Notes under the pieces: generated by a model
Told to the model about the DNA's origin: nothing
Database searches by the model: none
Seen by the model: only the letters and a program-made list of their open reading frames with translations
Shown: in pieces, positions 1-7,921 of the stretch
Position numbering within the stretch: the first letter of the stretch is position 1
How the letters are laid out: each line of letters opens with the position of its first letter
Program-made: the position numbers and the translations under genes
Assembly: GCF_001274725.1 (NCBI RefSeq)
Contig: NZ_LGUF01000007.1
Coordinates: forward strand, 4,202,916-4,266,915
Length of the DNA stretch: 64,000 nt
Reading direction: 5' to 3'
Source of the DNA: Sporosarcina globispora
Lineage (GTDB): Bacteria > Bacillota > Bacilli > Bacillales > Cytobacillaceae

Positions 1-24
1 GTAAGTCAATATAAATAAAGGAAA

Positions 25-66
25 ATGCCTACCTGGGGTAATACACCTTTACTCACCATTAGGCAT
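25..66 (+). promoter_or_regulatory. Nested inverted repeat in leader of left-edge cassette
   Basis: ATGCCTA (25-31) pairs with TAGGCAT (60-66). Inside this lies a second stem, GGGTAA with TTACTC (one G-U pair). This gives a two-storey hairpin about 95 bases before the first plus-strand start codon. No U-run follows, so it is not an obvious terminator. It could be an upstream gene's 3' end or a cis-regulatory RNA. I do not recognise a known riboswitch core. Confidence 0.35.
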
Positions 67-104
67 CTAATTGGAAATGAACGTTTGTCCTGTTACATCT
101 GCGG

Positions 105-134
105 AAGACAGCTTGGCTCATGAATCAATATAAT
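105..134 (+). promoter_or_regulatory. Possible sigma-A promoter of left-edge cassette
   Basis: A perfect -10 hexamer TATAAT lies at 129-134. A weak -35 candidate, AAGACA (105-110), is 18 bases upstream. If used, transcription would start near 141, leaving a very short leader that excludes the hairpin at 25-66. The weak -35 keeps confidence modest. Confidence 0.4.
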
Positions 135-161
135 AAACTATCGATAAGGAGGTGAACAGGA

Positions 162-534
162 ATGGCAGACAAGGAGAACTCTAACTATAAAGTTTCAATC
201 AATGGAAAAGAGCTGATTGGAGAAGAAGCAAAACAATATGCAGAACAAATGGTTGCGAAATTCAATAAAACATTTAGCGGATTCTATACAAAAGGATTAG
301 AAAAAATTCAATCTGAAGAGTTAAGAGGAAATCTCATGGAATCTCTTAAGCCACTGAAAAACTTGGAAGGGCTCTTCACAAAAAATTCCTCCGATCGGGA
401 ACATGATTCCTGCATTAAAAAATCTGCTGCCTGTTGTAGAAACATCCGAGGATTATAAACAGCTGAAACTATCCGTAAACGGTAAGAAACTTCCGGATTT
501 GGATCTTTCAGACATGATGAAGAAAGATTCATAG
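162..534 (+). pseudogene. Small hypothetical protein with an internal frameshift
   Basis: A strong SD (AAGGAGGTG, just before the ATG at 162) starts an unrecognised protein. The frame from the ATG stops at 458 after 98 residues, and its tail is Cys/Ser-rich and looks out of frame. Removing one base from the A6 run at 380-385 joins it to a sensible frame ending at the TAG at 532-534. The joined protein is about 123 residues. It opens with a VSINGKEL motif and ends with a similar LSVNGKKL motif, suggesting repeated beta-hairpins around a helical middle. It has no signal peptide, membrane segment or recognisable catalytic motif. It may be a true pseudogene, a sequencing error, or slippage. Function unknown. 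Confidence 0.6.
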
Positions 535-603
535 TCTAGAACATAGCCACTTCAATGATTTGAAGGGGGTGAAAACGGGAAGGACGGTATTAATCTCACA
601 TAT

Positions 604-792
604 GTGGATAATTACTCGACATTGCTTCTTGTATACACCTTTCTCCTGAACTTTTTGAACAAAGAGTCTGATGATGCAGGGACGAAAATGCTGAATCAAT
701 CTCTGCTGTCAACGCTAAATGCTGCGCTTATTGAGCAGCAGGAATACAGAAAAGAATTTTTAAAAGCAGTAGAATTATTGCGAAACCAATAA
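604..792 (+). CDS. Small hypothetical protein with displaced or lost start
   Basis: An open frame of 62 codons begins at GTG 604 and encodes a short helical protein (LLLVYTFLLNFLNK early, EQQEYRKEFLKAVELL late). I do not recognise it. The frame stays open upstream to 547, and a good SD (AAGGGGG, 563-569) sits about 35 bases before the GTG, too far to serve it. At the ideal spacing there is an in-frame AAG (580-582) where ATG would be expected, so the ancestral start may have mutated. It follows the frameshifted gene at 162 with the same orientation and probably formed a two-gene operon with it. Confidence 0.45.
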   Translation: MDNYSTLLLVYTFLLNFLNKESDDAGTKMLNQSLLSTLNAALIEQQEYRKEFLKAVELLRNQ

Positions 793-849
793 ATGCCCCC
801 CGTCAACTCATGGCCGTTACCAACTCCTCCCTTAAATATAGAGCGTAAA

Positions 850-881
850 AAACACCCTGCACTAATTTGTGCAGGGTGTTT
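850..881 (-). terminator. Terminator of miaB-ricA operon
   Basis: A perfect 13-bp stem (AAACACCCTGCAC with its complement) has a 6-base loop. On the minus strand it is followed by T residues just beyond ricA's stop. It sits between convergent ricA and the plus-strand cassette and may also stop plus-strand transcripts. Confidence 0.85.
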
Positions 882-892
882 CGGTTATTAGT

Positions 893-1318
893 TTAGTGTG
901 AACAGCTGCTGTTCTTTATTTTCGAACCCGTTTCGCCGCTCAGCAGGTTTCCGCCTGTAGCAGTAATGACTTCGTCTGTTACAGTGTTGGAAATTGTATT
1001 TGCCACAATCTGCAGCAATTCATTAACGTCCACCTGGGACTGCTTGAATTCCTGGACAACCGGGATTTCATCCAGCTGCTGTTCCAATTGGGCAATTTTT
1101 TCTTCCGTTTTCTTTAATGCTTCAGCTTTACCATAGTGCTGAAGATTGACAGCCTGCTTTTGCAAGCCTTTGATTGTTGTAATGGTTGCACTAACCTTTT
1201 CGTTTTCATTAATCTGTGCTTCTGCACGCTTGAAGAAATCCACTTCTTCAGTCTCTGCAATCATGCGTGCCAATTCATTTGCACGTTCTACAATCTCATC
1301 TTTTGTGTATTTAGCCAT
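893..1318 (-). CDS. ricA: RicA (YmcA), RNA-processing and developmental regulator
   Basis: A 141-residue helical protein of the YlbF/YmcA family. In B. subtilis RicA works with RicF (YlbF) and RicT (YaaT) in a complex that promotes RNase Y-dependent mRNA maturation and affects Spo0A phosphorylation, biofilm formation and competence. The length matches the family, and the C-terminal Cys-Ser-His tail fits the reported iron-sulfur ligand region. The ATG overlaps the miaB stop as TAATG (1318-1320), implying translational coupling. The terminator at 850-881 closes the operon. In B. subtilis cotE and mutS usually follow ricA; here convergent plus-strand coding follows instead. Confidence 0.93.
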   Translation of the reverse strand: MAKYTKDEIVERANELARMIAETEEVDFFKRAEAQINENEKVSATITTIKGLQKQAVNLQHYGKAEALKKTEEKIAQLEQQLDEIPVVQEFKQSQVDVNELLQIVANTISNTVTDEVITATGGNLLSGETGSKIKNSSCSH

Positions 1319-2865
1319 TACTGCTTCACCTCAACCGCGTCTAGTTCTTCAATCATTTCTCCGTTTAGTGACCAAGTCTTCGCATCGGTTACTTTTACAT
1401 TCACAATTTTGCCGATCGCTGTTTTCGGTCCCTTAAAGTTTACCAGCTTGTTCTTTCTTGTGTATCCTGCAAGGATATCAGGATTGTTCTTGCTTTCCCC
1501 TTCAACAAGAACTTCGACAATCTGGCCCTGATATTTTTTCATTGCTTCTGCTGACATTTCATTAACAAGAGCGTTCAAGCGCTGAAGACGCTCCTTCTTC
1601 ACTTCCATTGGCACGTTATCCACCATTTTGGCCGCTGGTGTGCCTTCACGAGGTGAGTATATGAACGTATAAGCTGCTTCGAAGCCTACCTCACGATACA
1701 GGGATATTGTTTCTTCGAATTGCTCTTCTGTTTCATTAGGGTAGCCTACAATGATATCAGTTGTAAAAGTAGCCTCGGGGATAGCCGCTTTAATCTTGCG
1801 CACAAGCTCCAAGTATTGCTCTCTTGTATATTTGCGAGCCATAATTTTCAGGACATCTGTTGAACCAGATTGAACTGGAAGGTGAATGTGCTCTACAAGA
1901 TTGCCGCCTTTGGCAAGAATTTCAATCAAGTGATCATCGAAGTCGCGAGGATGGCTCGTTGTAAAGCGCACCCGCGGAATGTCAATTTTGCGGATTTCAT
2001 CCATTAAATCGCCAAGACCATATTTCATATCTTCAAAATCTTTTCCATAGGCGTTTACGTTTTGCCCAAGAAGGGTAATTTCCTGATAGCCTTGTGCTGC
2101 CAATTGGCGCACTTCCTGAATAATATCCTCAGGACGGCGGCTGCGCTCTTTTCCGCGTGTATAAGGAACGATGCAGTACGTGCAGAATTTATCACAGCCA
2201 TACATAATGTTGACCCATGCTTTAATATTGCCGCGGCGCACTTTTGGTAGATTCTCAATAACATCCCCTTCTTTAGACCAAACCTCAATAACCATTTCCT
2301 TCGACATATATGCTTCATGAAGAATGTTAGGAAGACGGTGAATGTTGTGCGTTCCAAAAATCATATCTACCTGGTTATATGTTTTAAGAATCTTGTTAAC
2401 AACAGATTCTTCCTGTGACATGCACCCGCAGACACCAATTAGAAGATCGGGATTTTCCTTTTTTAGATGCTTAAGATGGCCAAGCTCTCCGAACACTTTA
2501 TTCTCTGCATTTTCACGGATGGCACATGTATTAAGCAAGATGACGTTCGCATCTTCTACTGATTCTGTTGGCTCATAGCCAAGACCAAGGAAAATACCGG
2601 CCATAACCTCGGTATCATGCTCATTCATCTGGCAGCCGTATGTGCGGATATAGAATTTGCGGCCATTCCCCATGCCATGGAATTCTTCTGGGATGTTAAA
2701 ATCTTTATGATATTTTACTTCTTCTTTACCGCGTTTTTTCGCATCCTTTAAGGAAGGTGCAGTATAAACAGTTTCAAAGTATTTGCTGTAATCCTTTACG
2801 GATTTTTTGTCCGAAGGATTTGCTGTTTGCACTTGCTGACTTTCTAAACGTTGTTTTTCGTTCAT
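1318..2865 (-). CDS. miaB: tRNA-2-methylthio-N6-isopentenyladenosine37 synthase MiaB
   Basis: A radical-SAM methylthiotransferase that adds the 2-methylthio group to i6A37 of tRNAs reading UNN codons. The N-terminal UPF0004 domain shows its three cluster cysteines (YGCQMN, NTCAIRE, CGCMSQ). The radical-SAM loop is CDKFCTYC with the CxxxCxxC pattern, and a TRAM domain lies at the C-terminus. The frame is open to an ATG at 2916, but AAGGGG (about 2871-2876) sits just before a double ATG (2868 and 2865). The second matches the known MNEKQ N-terminus, giving 515 residues. The extra N-terminal arm of about 75 residues is typical of Bacillus MiaB. It overlaps ricA. Confidence 0.96.
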   Translation of the reverse strand: MNEKQRLESQQVQTANPSDKKSVKDYSKYFETVYTAPSLKDAKKRGKEEVKYHKDFNIPEEFHGMGNGRKFYIRTYGCQMNEHDTEVMAGIFLGLGYEPTESVEDANVILLNTCAIRENAENKVFGELGHLKHLKKENPDLLIGVCGCMSQEESVVNKILKTYNQVDMIFGTHNIHRLPNILHEAYMSKEMVIEVWSKEGDVIENLPKVRRGNIKAWVNIMYGCDKFCTYCIVPYTRGKERSRRPEDIIQEVRQLAAQGYQEITLLGQNVNAYGKDFEDMKYGLGDLMDEIRKIDIPRVRFTTSHPRDFDDHLIEILAKGGNLVEHIHLPVQSGSTDVLKIMARKYTREQYLELVRKIKAAIPEATFTTDIIVGYPNETEEQFEETISLYREVGFEAAYTFIYSPREGTPAAKMVDNVPMEVKKERLQRLNALVNEMSAEAMKKYQGQIVEVLVEGESKNNPDILAGYTRKNKLVNFKGPKTAIGKIVNVKVTDAKTWSLNGEMIEELDAVEVKQ

Positions 2866-2964
2866 CATTATCCCCTTTCTCTTTCTTTGAGCAGAGTATC
2901 TATCATTTAAACTCAATTATTAAGTATAAGCAGAATGTGCATTTATAACTGTACACATTATTAT

Positions 2965-2993
2965 AGTATAAGGCTTTCTCGAGGTTAAAACAA
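2965..2993 (-). promoter_or_regulatory. Sigma-A promoter for miaB-ricA
   Basis: On the minus strand, -35 TTGTTT (2993-2988), a 17-base spacer and -10 TATACT (2970-2965) lie about 100 bases upstream of the miaB start. The -35 is a partial match. Confidence 0.55.
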
Positions 2994-3143
2994 TAGAAAA
3001 CCGCACTCAGCCTCTCATTGGCCGCTATTACATGTATGTACGATCAGGGGTATTTTTAATCCTGCCAAATACTAATAATAGACTAGTTTTATTCAATTAG
3101 GTGTGATAAGTGTCACATTCTTTCACAACTGGCCTCAAAAAAA

Positions 3144-3168
3144 GAAGCCCGGAGAAATTCCGGACTTC
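3144..3168 (-). terminator. Terminator after korB
   Basis: A 10-bp stem (GAAGTCCGGA pairing with TCCGGGCTTC, one G-U), a 5-base loop and then seven T residues on the minus strand, directly downstream of the korB stop. Confidence 0.92.
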
Positions 3169-3174
3169 GTACTA

Positions 3175-4041
3175 TTACATAAATTCAGCTGCAAGTTTAT
3201 CAAAATGAGCTTGATCAAGTTCAAGATCTGCTTGTGATAAAGGAGTTTCAGAGTATCCTGAAAGCAGCTCCTGATAAGATTTGCGCTCAGTATCCTGATA
3301 GATCAAACCTGTTACAAGACCGTTATGCTTCATAAGTGTCTGCATAGCCAATTCTCGGCTTGAATTGTCATAACCTTCCACATCGCTCAGCTTCGTCAGG
3401 TTTTCTTTAAACCAGTCATATGTGTTTACTTTGTTGTATGTAACACATGGGCTGAATACGTTAATTAACGAGAAGCCATCATGCTTGATGCCTGCTTCGA
3501 TTATCGCAGTCAAATCTTTAAGGTCAGTTGAGAAGCTTTGCGCAACGAATGTCGCACCAGCTGTTAATGCCATTTCCATTGGAGAAATCGCCTGCTCAAT
3601 AGAACCTTGAGGAGTGGACTTCGTTTTGAATCCAGCCGCAGAACGCGGTGAAGTCTGTCCTTTTGTTAAACCATAAATTTGGTTATCCATTACGATATAA
3701 GTGATGTTCACATTACGGCGGATCGCATGGATCGTATGGCCCATACCGATTGCGAAGCCGTCTCCGTCACCGCCGGATGCGATAACTGTTAAATCGCGAT
3801 TAGCCATTTTAACACCCTGGGCAATCGGCAGTGAACGTCCATGAATGCCGTGGAAACCGTATGAATTGATATAGCCGGAAATACGTCCGGAACATCCGAT
3901 GCCTGATACTACCGCTAAGTTCTCAGGCTCTAAACCAACATTCGCTGCCGCACGCTGAATCGCAGCCTGCACGGAGAAGTCTCCACAGCCTGGGCACCAG
4001 TTTGGTTTTACATTATTTCGAAAATCTTTAAATGTGGCCAT
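3175..4041 (-). CDS. korB: 2-oxoacid:ferredoxin oxidoreductase, beta (TPP) subunit
   Basis: The beta subunit of a two-subunit, oxygen-tolerant-type 2-oxoglutarate (or pyruvate/2-oxoacid) ferredoxin oxidoreductase. With KorA it decarboxylates a 2-oxoacid to its acyl-CoA and reduces ferredoxin. The thiamine diphosphate site appears as GGDGDGFAIG, then MDNQIYGLTKGQ. Cluster ligands are seen in WCPGCGD, GIGCSGR and SPCVTY. The length (288) is normal for the family. The ATG directly abuts the korA stop, so translation is probably coupled. Substrate specificity cannot be settled from sequence. Confidence 0.93.
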   Translation of the reverse strand: MATFKDFRNNVKPNWCPGCGDFSVQAAIQRAAANVGLEPENLAVVSGIGCSGRISGYINSYGFHGIHGRSLPIAQGVKMANRDLTVIASGGDGDGFAIGMGHTIHAIRRNVNITYIVMDNQIYGLTKGQTSPRSAAGFKTKSTPQGSIEQAISPMEMALTAGATFVAQSFSTDLKDLTAIIEAGIKHDGFSLINVFSPCVTYNKVNTYDWFKENLTKLSDVEGYDNSSRELAMQTLMKHNGLVTGLIYQDTERKSYQELLSGYSETPLSQADLELDQAHFDKLAAEFM

Positions 4042-5778
4042 TTAGAACAACTCCTTGCATTTTGTGTGAATTTCATGAGGCAAGAATGGATTTCCGTCGT
4101 ACTTTAATAGCTTATGAACTTTCTCAGCATGTCCGACGTTCATCTTCATGATATTCGCTAATTGTCCTGTAGCGTTGTTTTCAACTACAGCGATTTTCTT
4201 AGCTGATTTCACAAGCGGCAATATCTCATCAGTTGGGAAAGGATGAATCAGGCGAACTTGTGCATGATTCACTTTAATTCCATCCTGTTCAAGGCGGCTC
4301 ATTGATTCCTCAATTGCACCGCGAGTTGAGTTGAAGCCAACAATCAGCAAGTCTGCATCTTCATGTGGTGCGTTCTTGTGAACTGGTGTATTGAATTTAA
4401 TATTTTCGATCTTGCGGAAACGCTTATCCATTTGTGCGTTGCGGTTTGCAGCTGATTCTGAAGGTTTTCCAGTCTCATCATGCTCAACACCCGTAACATG
4501 GTGGATTCCGTTCTTCATACCTGGGATTACACGAGGAGAAACTCCATCCTCCGTAACCTCGAAGCGCTTGAAGTAACCTTTGTTTTCAATTTCCGGAAGC
4601 TCTTCTGCAACAAGTTTTCCGCGGCGGATTTCCACTTTGCTGAAATCAAGCGGCTCCACAGTCTGCTTTCCAAGAGAAAGCTGCAAGTCTGATAGGACAA
4701 TAACAGGGCACTGATATTCTTCTGCAAGGTTGAAAGCTTCAGCTGTATCATAGAATGCTTCCTGTACAGTACTTGGAGCAAGCACAATTTTTGGAATCTC
4801 GCCATGAGTTCCATAAATCATTGCCATTAAGTCTGATTGCTCCTGTTTTGTCGGAAGTCCTGTAGAAGGGCCGCCACGCTGTGTATCAACAATAACAAGC
4901 GGTGTTTCAGTAATCCCTGAAAGGCCGATTGCTTCCATCTTAAGGGAAAGACCAGGTCCAGCAGATGCAGTAAGCGCACGGACACCGGCATAGTTTGCAC
5001 CGATTGCCATTGTAACTGCGGCAATTTCGTCTTCTGTCTGTATGACAGATCCGCCAAGAGCCGGAAGCTTTTTAATCAGATATTCCATGATTTCAGATGC
5101 AGGTGTGATTGGGTAAGCGGCCATGAAACGGCATCCACCTGCAAGCGCACCAAGAGCGATTGCGTCGTTTCCGATCATGAATAAACGCTTTAGCCCGTCA
5201 GCTTTTTCAAGCTCCATTAATTCCACATCGTCACTAAGCTTTTCTTTCATGAAATCAAAGCCAGCCTGAATGGCTTCCATGTTCTTATCGACAACCTGCT
5301 GTCCTTTTCGTCCAAAAATCTCTTGAACTACTTCTTCAAATACTTTAATATCTAAATTTAGAACTGCACATGTTGCACCAACAGCAACCATGTTTTTCAT
5401 TAGGGATGTTCCAAGCTCTGTGGCAATCTCTGTAAAAGGCACCGCAAACAGAGCTGCATTCGTATCTTCTGGCTGTTTAGGATCAAATTTCGCATCTGCA
5501 ATCATGATCCCTTTATCGTGAAGTTCTTTGTAGTTTAAATCGATTGTTTCCTGGTCAAAAGCTACCAGTATATCTAAATCGTCCGAAATAGAACGAACTT
5601 GCGACGTGCTGACGCGAATCTTGTTATTCGTGTGCCCGCCTTTAATACGTGATGAAAAGTGGCGGTAACCGTACAGGTAGTAGCCTAAACGATTTAACGC
5701 AATGGAAAAAATTTCCCCGGTACTTTCAATACCTTCCCCTTGCTGTCCTCCAACTTTCCATGAAAGTTGATTGATCAT
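4042..5778 (-). CDS. korA: 2-oxoacid:ferredoxin oxidoreductase, fused gamma-alpha subunit
   Basis: The N-terminal ~190 residues form the gamma domain (GGQQGEGIESTG, then HFSSRIKGGHTNN). The rest is the alpha (pyrimidine-binding, CoA-contacting) part with AAYPITPASEIME, QTEDEIAA and TASAGPGLSLK. The gamma-alpha fusion and 578-residue length are typical of KorA in aerobic bacilli. Partner KorB follows without a gap. A cre-like sequence lies about 125 bases upstream of the ATG, suggesting carbon catabolite control, as expected for a 2-oxoacid-oxidising enzyme. I could not place a convincing promoter. Confidence 0.93.
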   Translation of the reverse strand: MINQLSWKVGGQQGEGIESTGEIFSIALNRLGYYLYGYRHFSSRIKGGHTNNKIRVSTSQVRSISDDLDILVAFDQETIDLNYKELHDKGIMIADAKFDPKQPEDTNAALFAVPFTEIATELGTSLMKNMVAVGATCAVLNLDIKVFEEVVQEIFGRKGQQVVDKNMEAIQAGFDFMKEKLSDDVELMELEKADGLKRLFMIGNDAIALGALAGGCRFMAAYPITPASEIMEYLIKKLPALGGSVIQTEDEIAAVTMAIGANYAGVRALTASAGPGLSLKMEAIGLSGITETPLVIVDTQRGGPSTGLPTKQEQSDLMAMIYGTHGEIPKIVLAPSTVQEAFYDTAEAFNLAEEYQCPVIVLSDLQLSLGKQTVEPLDFSKVEIRRGKLVAEELPEIENKGYFKRFEVTEDGVSPRVIPGMKNGIHHVTGVEHDETGKPSESAANRNAQMDKRFRKIENIKFNTPVHKNAPHEDADLLIVGFNSTRGAIEESMSRLEQDGIKVNHAQVRLIHPFPTDEILPLVKSAKKIAVVENNATGQLANIMKMNVGHAEKVHKLLKYDGNPFLPHEIHTKCKELF

Positions 5779-5902
5779 GTCTTACACCCCTTTAGATACG
5801 TTAAGAAATTATGTAAAAACGTTTATTTAATATAAGTGTCCAGTCAATCCAACCATTTCACCATACCTTTAAGTAAGGCTCTATTCAGGAAGATGGACGG
5901 GT

Positions 5903-5916
5903 ACTAAACGCTTTCA
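5903..5916 (-). promoter_or_regulatory. cre-like CcpA site upstream of korA
   Basis: The minus strand reads TGAAAGCGTTTAGT, matching the cre consensus TGWAARCGYTWNCW at 13 of 14 positions. It lies in the 295-base gap between the dipeptidase stop (6074) and the korA start (5778). The gap otherwise holds AT-rich sequence with no gene. Confidence 0.6.
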
Positions 5917-6073
5917 ATTCTAGACCTATGTGTCTAAAAAAGCAACCCTTTCTGAATATTTATTGGCTAAAAGATGAATATTTTTTTATTTTTCGAAAAA
6001 TGCTAAAAAGATCATTTAATTTTGGTTTTTAGAGGTCTCTCATAACCCTTGATATGGAGTTTTCTTACCATTT

Positions 6074-6997
6074 TCACCTTGGAAACCTGCTATAAAAATT
6101 TCGAAATAGAAATTTTTCAGCTTGTATATCAGAATAATATTTTGTTAGTTCATTTAGCAGGCTATCGTATTTTCTTGCATTCTCCAATCCTGCAACCCTT
6201 CCATCTGTACCGTCAAAATCCGAACCGAAGCCTACGTGATCCTCTCCCCCTAGTGAACACACATGTTCGAGGTGTCTTAGGATGTCAGTTATCGTAGCTG
6301 TTTGTTTTCCTGATAAAAACTCTGTCACAAATGTAATGCCCATCACACTGTCCCTGTCAATCAGGGCTTCAATCTGCTCGTTGGATAAATTGCGGGGATT
6401 CGGGCAAAGTGAATAACAGTTTGAATGGGAAGCAAAAGGATAATCCGCCCATTCCATCACATCCCAAAATCCGCGTTCAGAAAGATGGGATACATCACAC
6501 AATGCTTTGCCGGCATTTAATTCATAAACCACTTGTCTGCCAAATGAAGATAGCCCTGCTCCCCTTTCCTCCAGCACACCATCAGCAGCACAGTTTGCAT
6601 AATTCCAGGTCAACCCCACCGAGGATATTCCAAGCCTGAGAAGTGTCTTCAATTTAAGCAGATCGCAGCCAACTGCGTCACAGCCTTCCAATGTCAGCAC
6701 TGCCCCTATTTCATCATCCCCTAACTGGTCAATATCCTGGCGGCTCTTAATGTGCTTTAATTGAGGGTTGGGTTTAAGCACATGCTCGTAGAACAGATCG
6801 ACCATATAAAGAGCTGCGTTGAACTTCATTTCAGGATGTACAATTGCCGGAACATATATGGCAAAGCATTGAACCTTTAACCTGGAAGCCTGAACCCCTT
6901 CCAGATTCACCTGTAGCTTGTCTGAGTTTTTAAAGTCAATTTTTCTATCCATAAACATCTTATATAAGACATCACAATGTGCATCAAATATTTTCAC
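6074..6997 (-). CDS. Membrane-dipeptidase family (M19) zinc dipeptidase
   Basis: A 307-residue TIM-barrel metallopeptidase of the renal-dipeptidase family that hydrolyses dipeptides, often with a D-residue or dehydro group at the C-terminal position. Metal ligands are visible in order: FDAHCDV (HxD) at the N-terminus, TLEGCDA (bridging Glu), CDVSHLSE, ASHSN and GFGSDFDG. There is no signal peptide, so it is probably cytoplasmic. Translation starts at GTG 6997 behind GGAGAGG. It lies alone between the spoVS terminator and the korA leader. A role in recycling murein or dipeptides during sporulation is only a guess from context. Confidence 0.88.
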   Translation of the reverse strand: MKIFDAHCDVLYKMFMDRKIDFKNSDKLQVNLEGVQASRLKVQCFAIYVPAIVHPEMKFNAALYMVDLFYEHVLKPNPQLKHIKSRQDIDQLGDDEIGAVLTLEGCDAVGCDLLKLKTLLRLGISSVGLTWNYANCAADGVLEERGAGLSSFGRQVVYELNAGKALCDVSHLSERGFWDVMEWADYPFASHSNCYSLCPNPRNLSNEQIEALIDRDSVMGITFVTEFLSGKQTATITDILRHLEHVCSLGGEDHVGFGSDFDGTDGRVAGLENARKYDSLLNELTKYYSDIQAEKFLFRNFYSRFPR

Positions 6998-7046
6998 TCT
7001 GTCTTCCTCTCCTTTTTTCCTCTTAGCTTTACCTTATTAAAAAAAG

Positions 7047-7075
7047 AACCTGTTTGCCTATGATGCAAACAGGTT
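7047..7075 (-). terminator. Terminator after spoVS
   Basis: A perfect 11-bp stem (AACCTGTTTGC and complement) with a 7-base loop. T-runs follow on both strands, so it could act in both directions. It separates spoVS from the dipeptidase gene. Confidence 0.9.
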
Positions 7076-7151
7076 TTATTTTTTTGCGTGTATTTATATT
7101 TTGCTGACTTATGCATATAACAAAGGATGATTTCCCATTCTGAAGCTTTGG

Positions 7152-7412
7152 CTAACGCGGTTCCACTATCAGCTTAATGGCAGTCCGCTCTTCGCCGTCA
7201 ATCAGGATATCCGTGAATGCAGGGATACAAATTAAATCCACTCCGCTAGGCGCTACGAATCCTCTTGCGATCGCTACTGCCTTAACAGCCTGGTTCAATG
7301 CACCCGCACCAATGGCCTGGATTTCCGCACTTCCTCTTTCGCGAAGAACTCCAGCAAGCGCACCAGCTACAGAATTAGGATTAGATTTTGCTGAAACTTT
7401 TAATATTTCCAT
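7152..7412 (-). CDS. spoVS: Stage V sporulation protein S
   Basis: An 86-residue Alba-like protein. In B. subtilis it is needed for progression to stage V and coat assembly. The sequence is close to the universally conserved SpoVS (MEILKVSAKSNPNSVAGALA start, QAIGAGALNQAVKA middle). A GGAGGAG SD precedes the ATG. It is monocistronic: a sigma-H-type promoter lies at 7575-7604 and a strong terminator at 7047-7075. Confidence 0.97.
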   Translation of the reverse strand: MEILKVSAKSNPNSVAGALAGVLRERGSAEIQAIGAGALNQAVKAVAIARGFVAPSGVDLICIPAFTDILIDGEERTAIKLIVEPR

Positions 7413-7574
7413 TCCTAGCTCCTCCTCGTTTTACCCCTCCTGTATGCCTTGCTCAAAGCGCTGATTCGCCTCTCTTTAAGGCCTATGCCTTCAGACAGGC
7501 AATTTCTTTCCCTACATACACATGCCGCTTTGATGGAATTTAGCACCAGGTCTATATATCATTCCATTGCTACT

Positions 7575-7604
7575 ATATTCAGCTTGGAATTCACATATTC
7601 CGGC
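7575..7604 (-). promoter_or_regulatory. Sigma-H promoter of spoVS
   Basis: The minus strand shows -35 GCCGGAATA (7604-7596) against consensus RnAGGAwWW (one mismatch), a 12-base spacer and -10 GCTGAATAT (7583-7575), which matches RnnGAATww. The predicted start leaves a leader of about 155 bases before spoVS. In B. subtilis spoVS is known to be sigma-H dependent. Confidence 0.7.
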
Positions 7605-7768
7605 TTGGACAAAAAAAGCAAGGATTCAGACTGATTTTTGTATATTTAATTGAAGTTATATTGCGGAATATTGTAAATCTTTACTAGTTAGCCTCTGGCA
7701 TAAGTAAATTTACAAAGACTCACATTAACATTTTTTGACCTATCTGCTTTTTTCGTATTGATTAGACT

Positions 7769-7850
7769 CCGAAATACTATATATCCGAGATATTCGAGAT
7801 ATAATCGCGAATTTTTGGTTTTATTCGCGAAATCCTGAATATATCAGCGA
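7769..7850. repeat. Short phased repeat cluster with CGA/GCGA cores
   Basis: GCGA recurs exactly every 20 bases (7807, 7827, 7847), each in a TATAATCGCGAAT-like AT-rich setting. Earlier degenerate CCGA/TCGA cores occur at 7769, 7785 and 7794. Two cores are palindromic TCGCGA. It is not coding. Confidence 0.55.
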
Positions 7851-7882
7851 AATGCAATCCTGATTATCCCACCTCAAAAAAA

Positions 7883-7910
7883 ACTGCACTCGGCCAAATC
7901 CGAATGCAGT
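7883..7910 (-). terminator. Terminator after ymdB
   Basis: An 11-bp stem (ACTGCATTCGG with CCGAGTGCAGT, one G-U), a 6-base loop and then seven or more T residues on the minus strand, just after the ymdB stop. Confidence 0.92.
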
Positions 7911-7921
7911 CATTTATCTGT

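Larger units (their letters stand above)
7413..7921. other. 509-base intergenic region spoVS-ymdB
   Basis: No gene is supported here. From low to high coordinate it holds the spoVS leader, a sigma-H-type promoter (7575-7604), AT-rich sequence, a phased GCGA-type repeat cluster (7769-7850) and the ymdB terminator (7883-7910). Confidence 0.8.

Noticed and set aside
1136-1531. Long plus-strand open frames over ricA and miaB
   Set aside because: They lie antisense to strongly conserved genes, have no SD and read as low-complexity Phe/Ser/Leu, typical shadow frames.
7152-7412. Start upstream of the spoVS ATG
   Set aside because: No in-frame start with an SD; family length fits the ATG at 7412.
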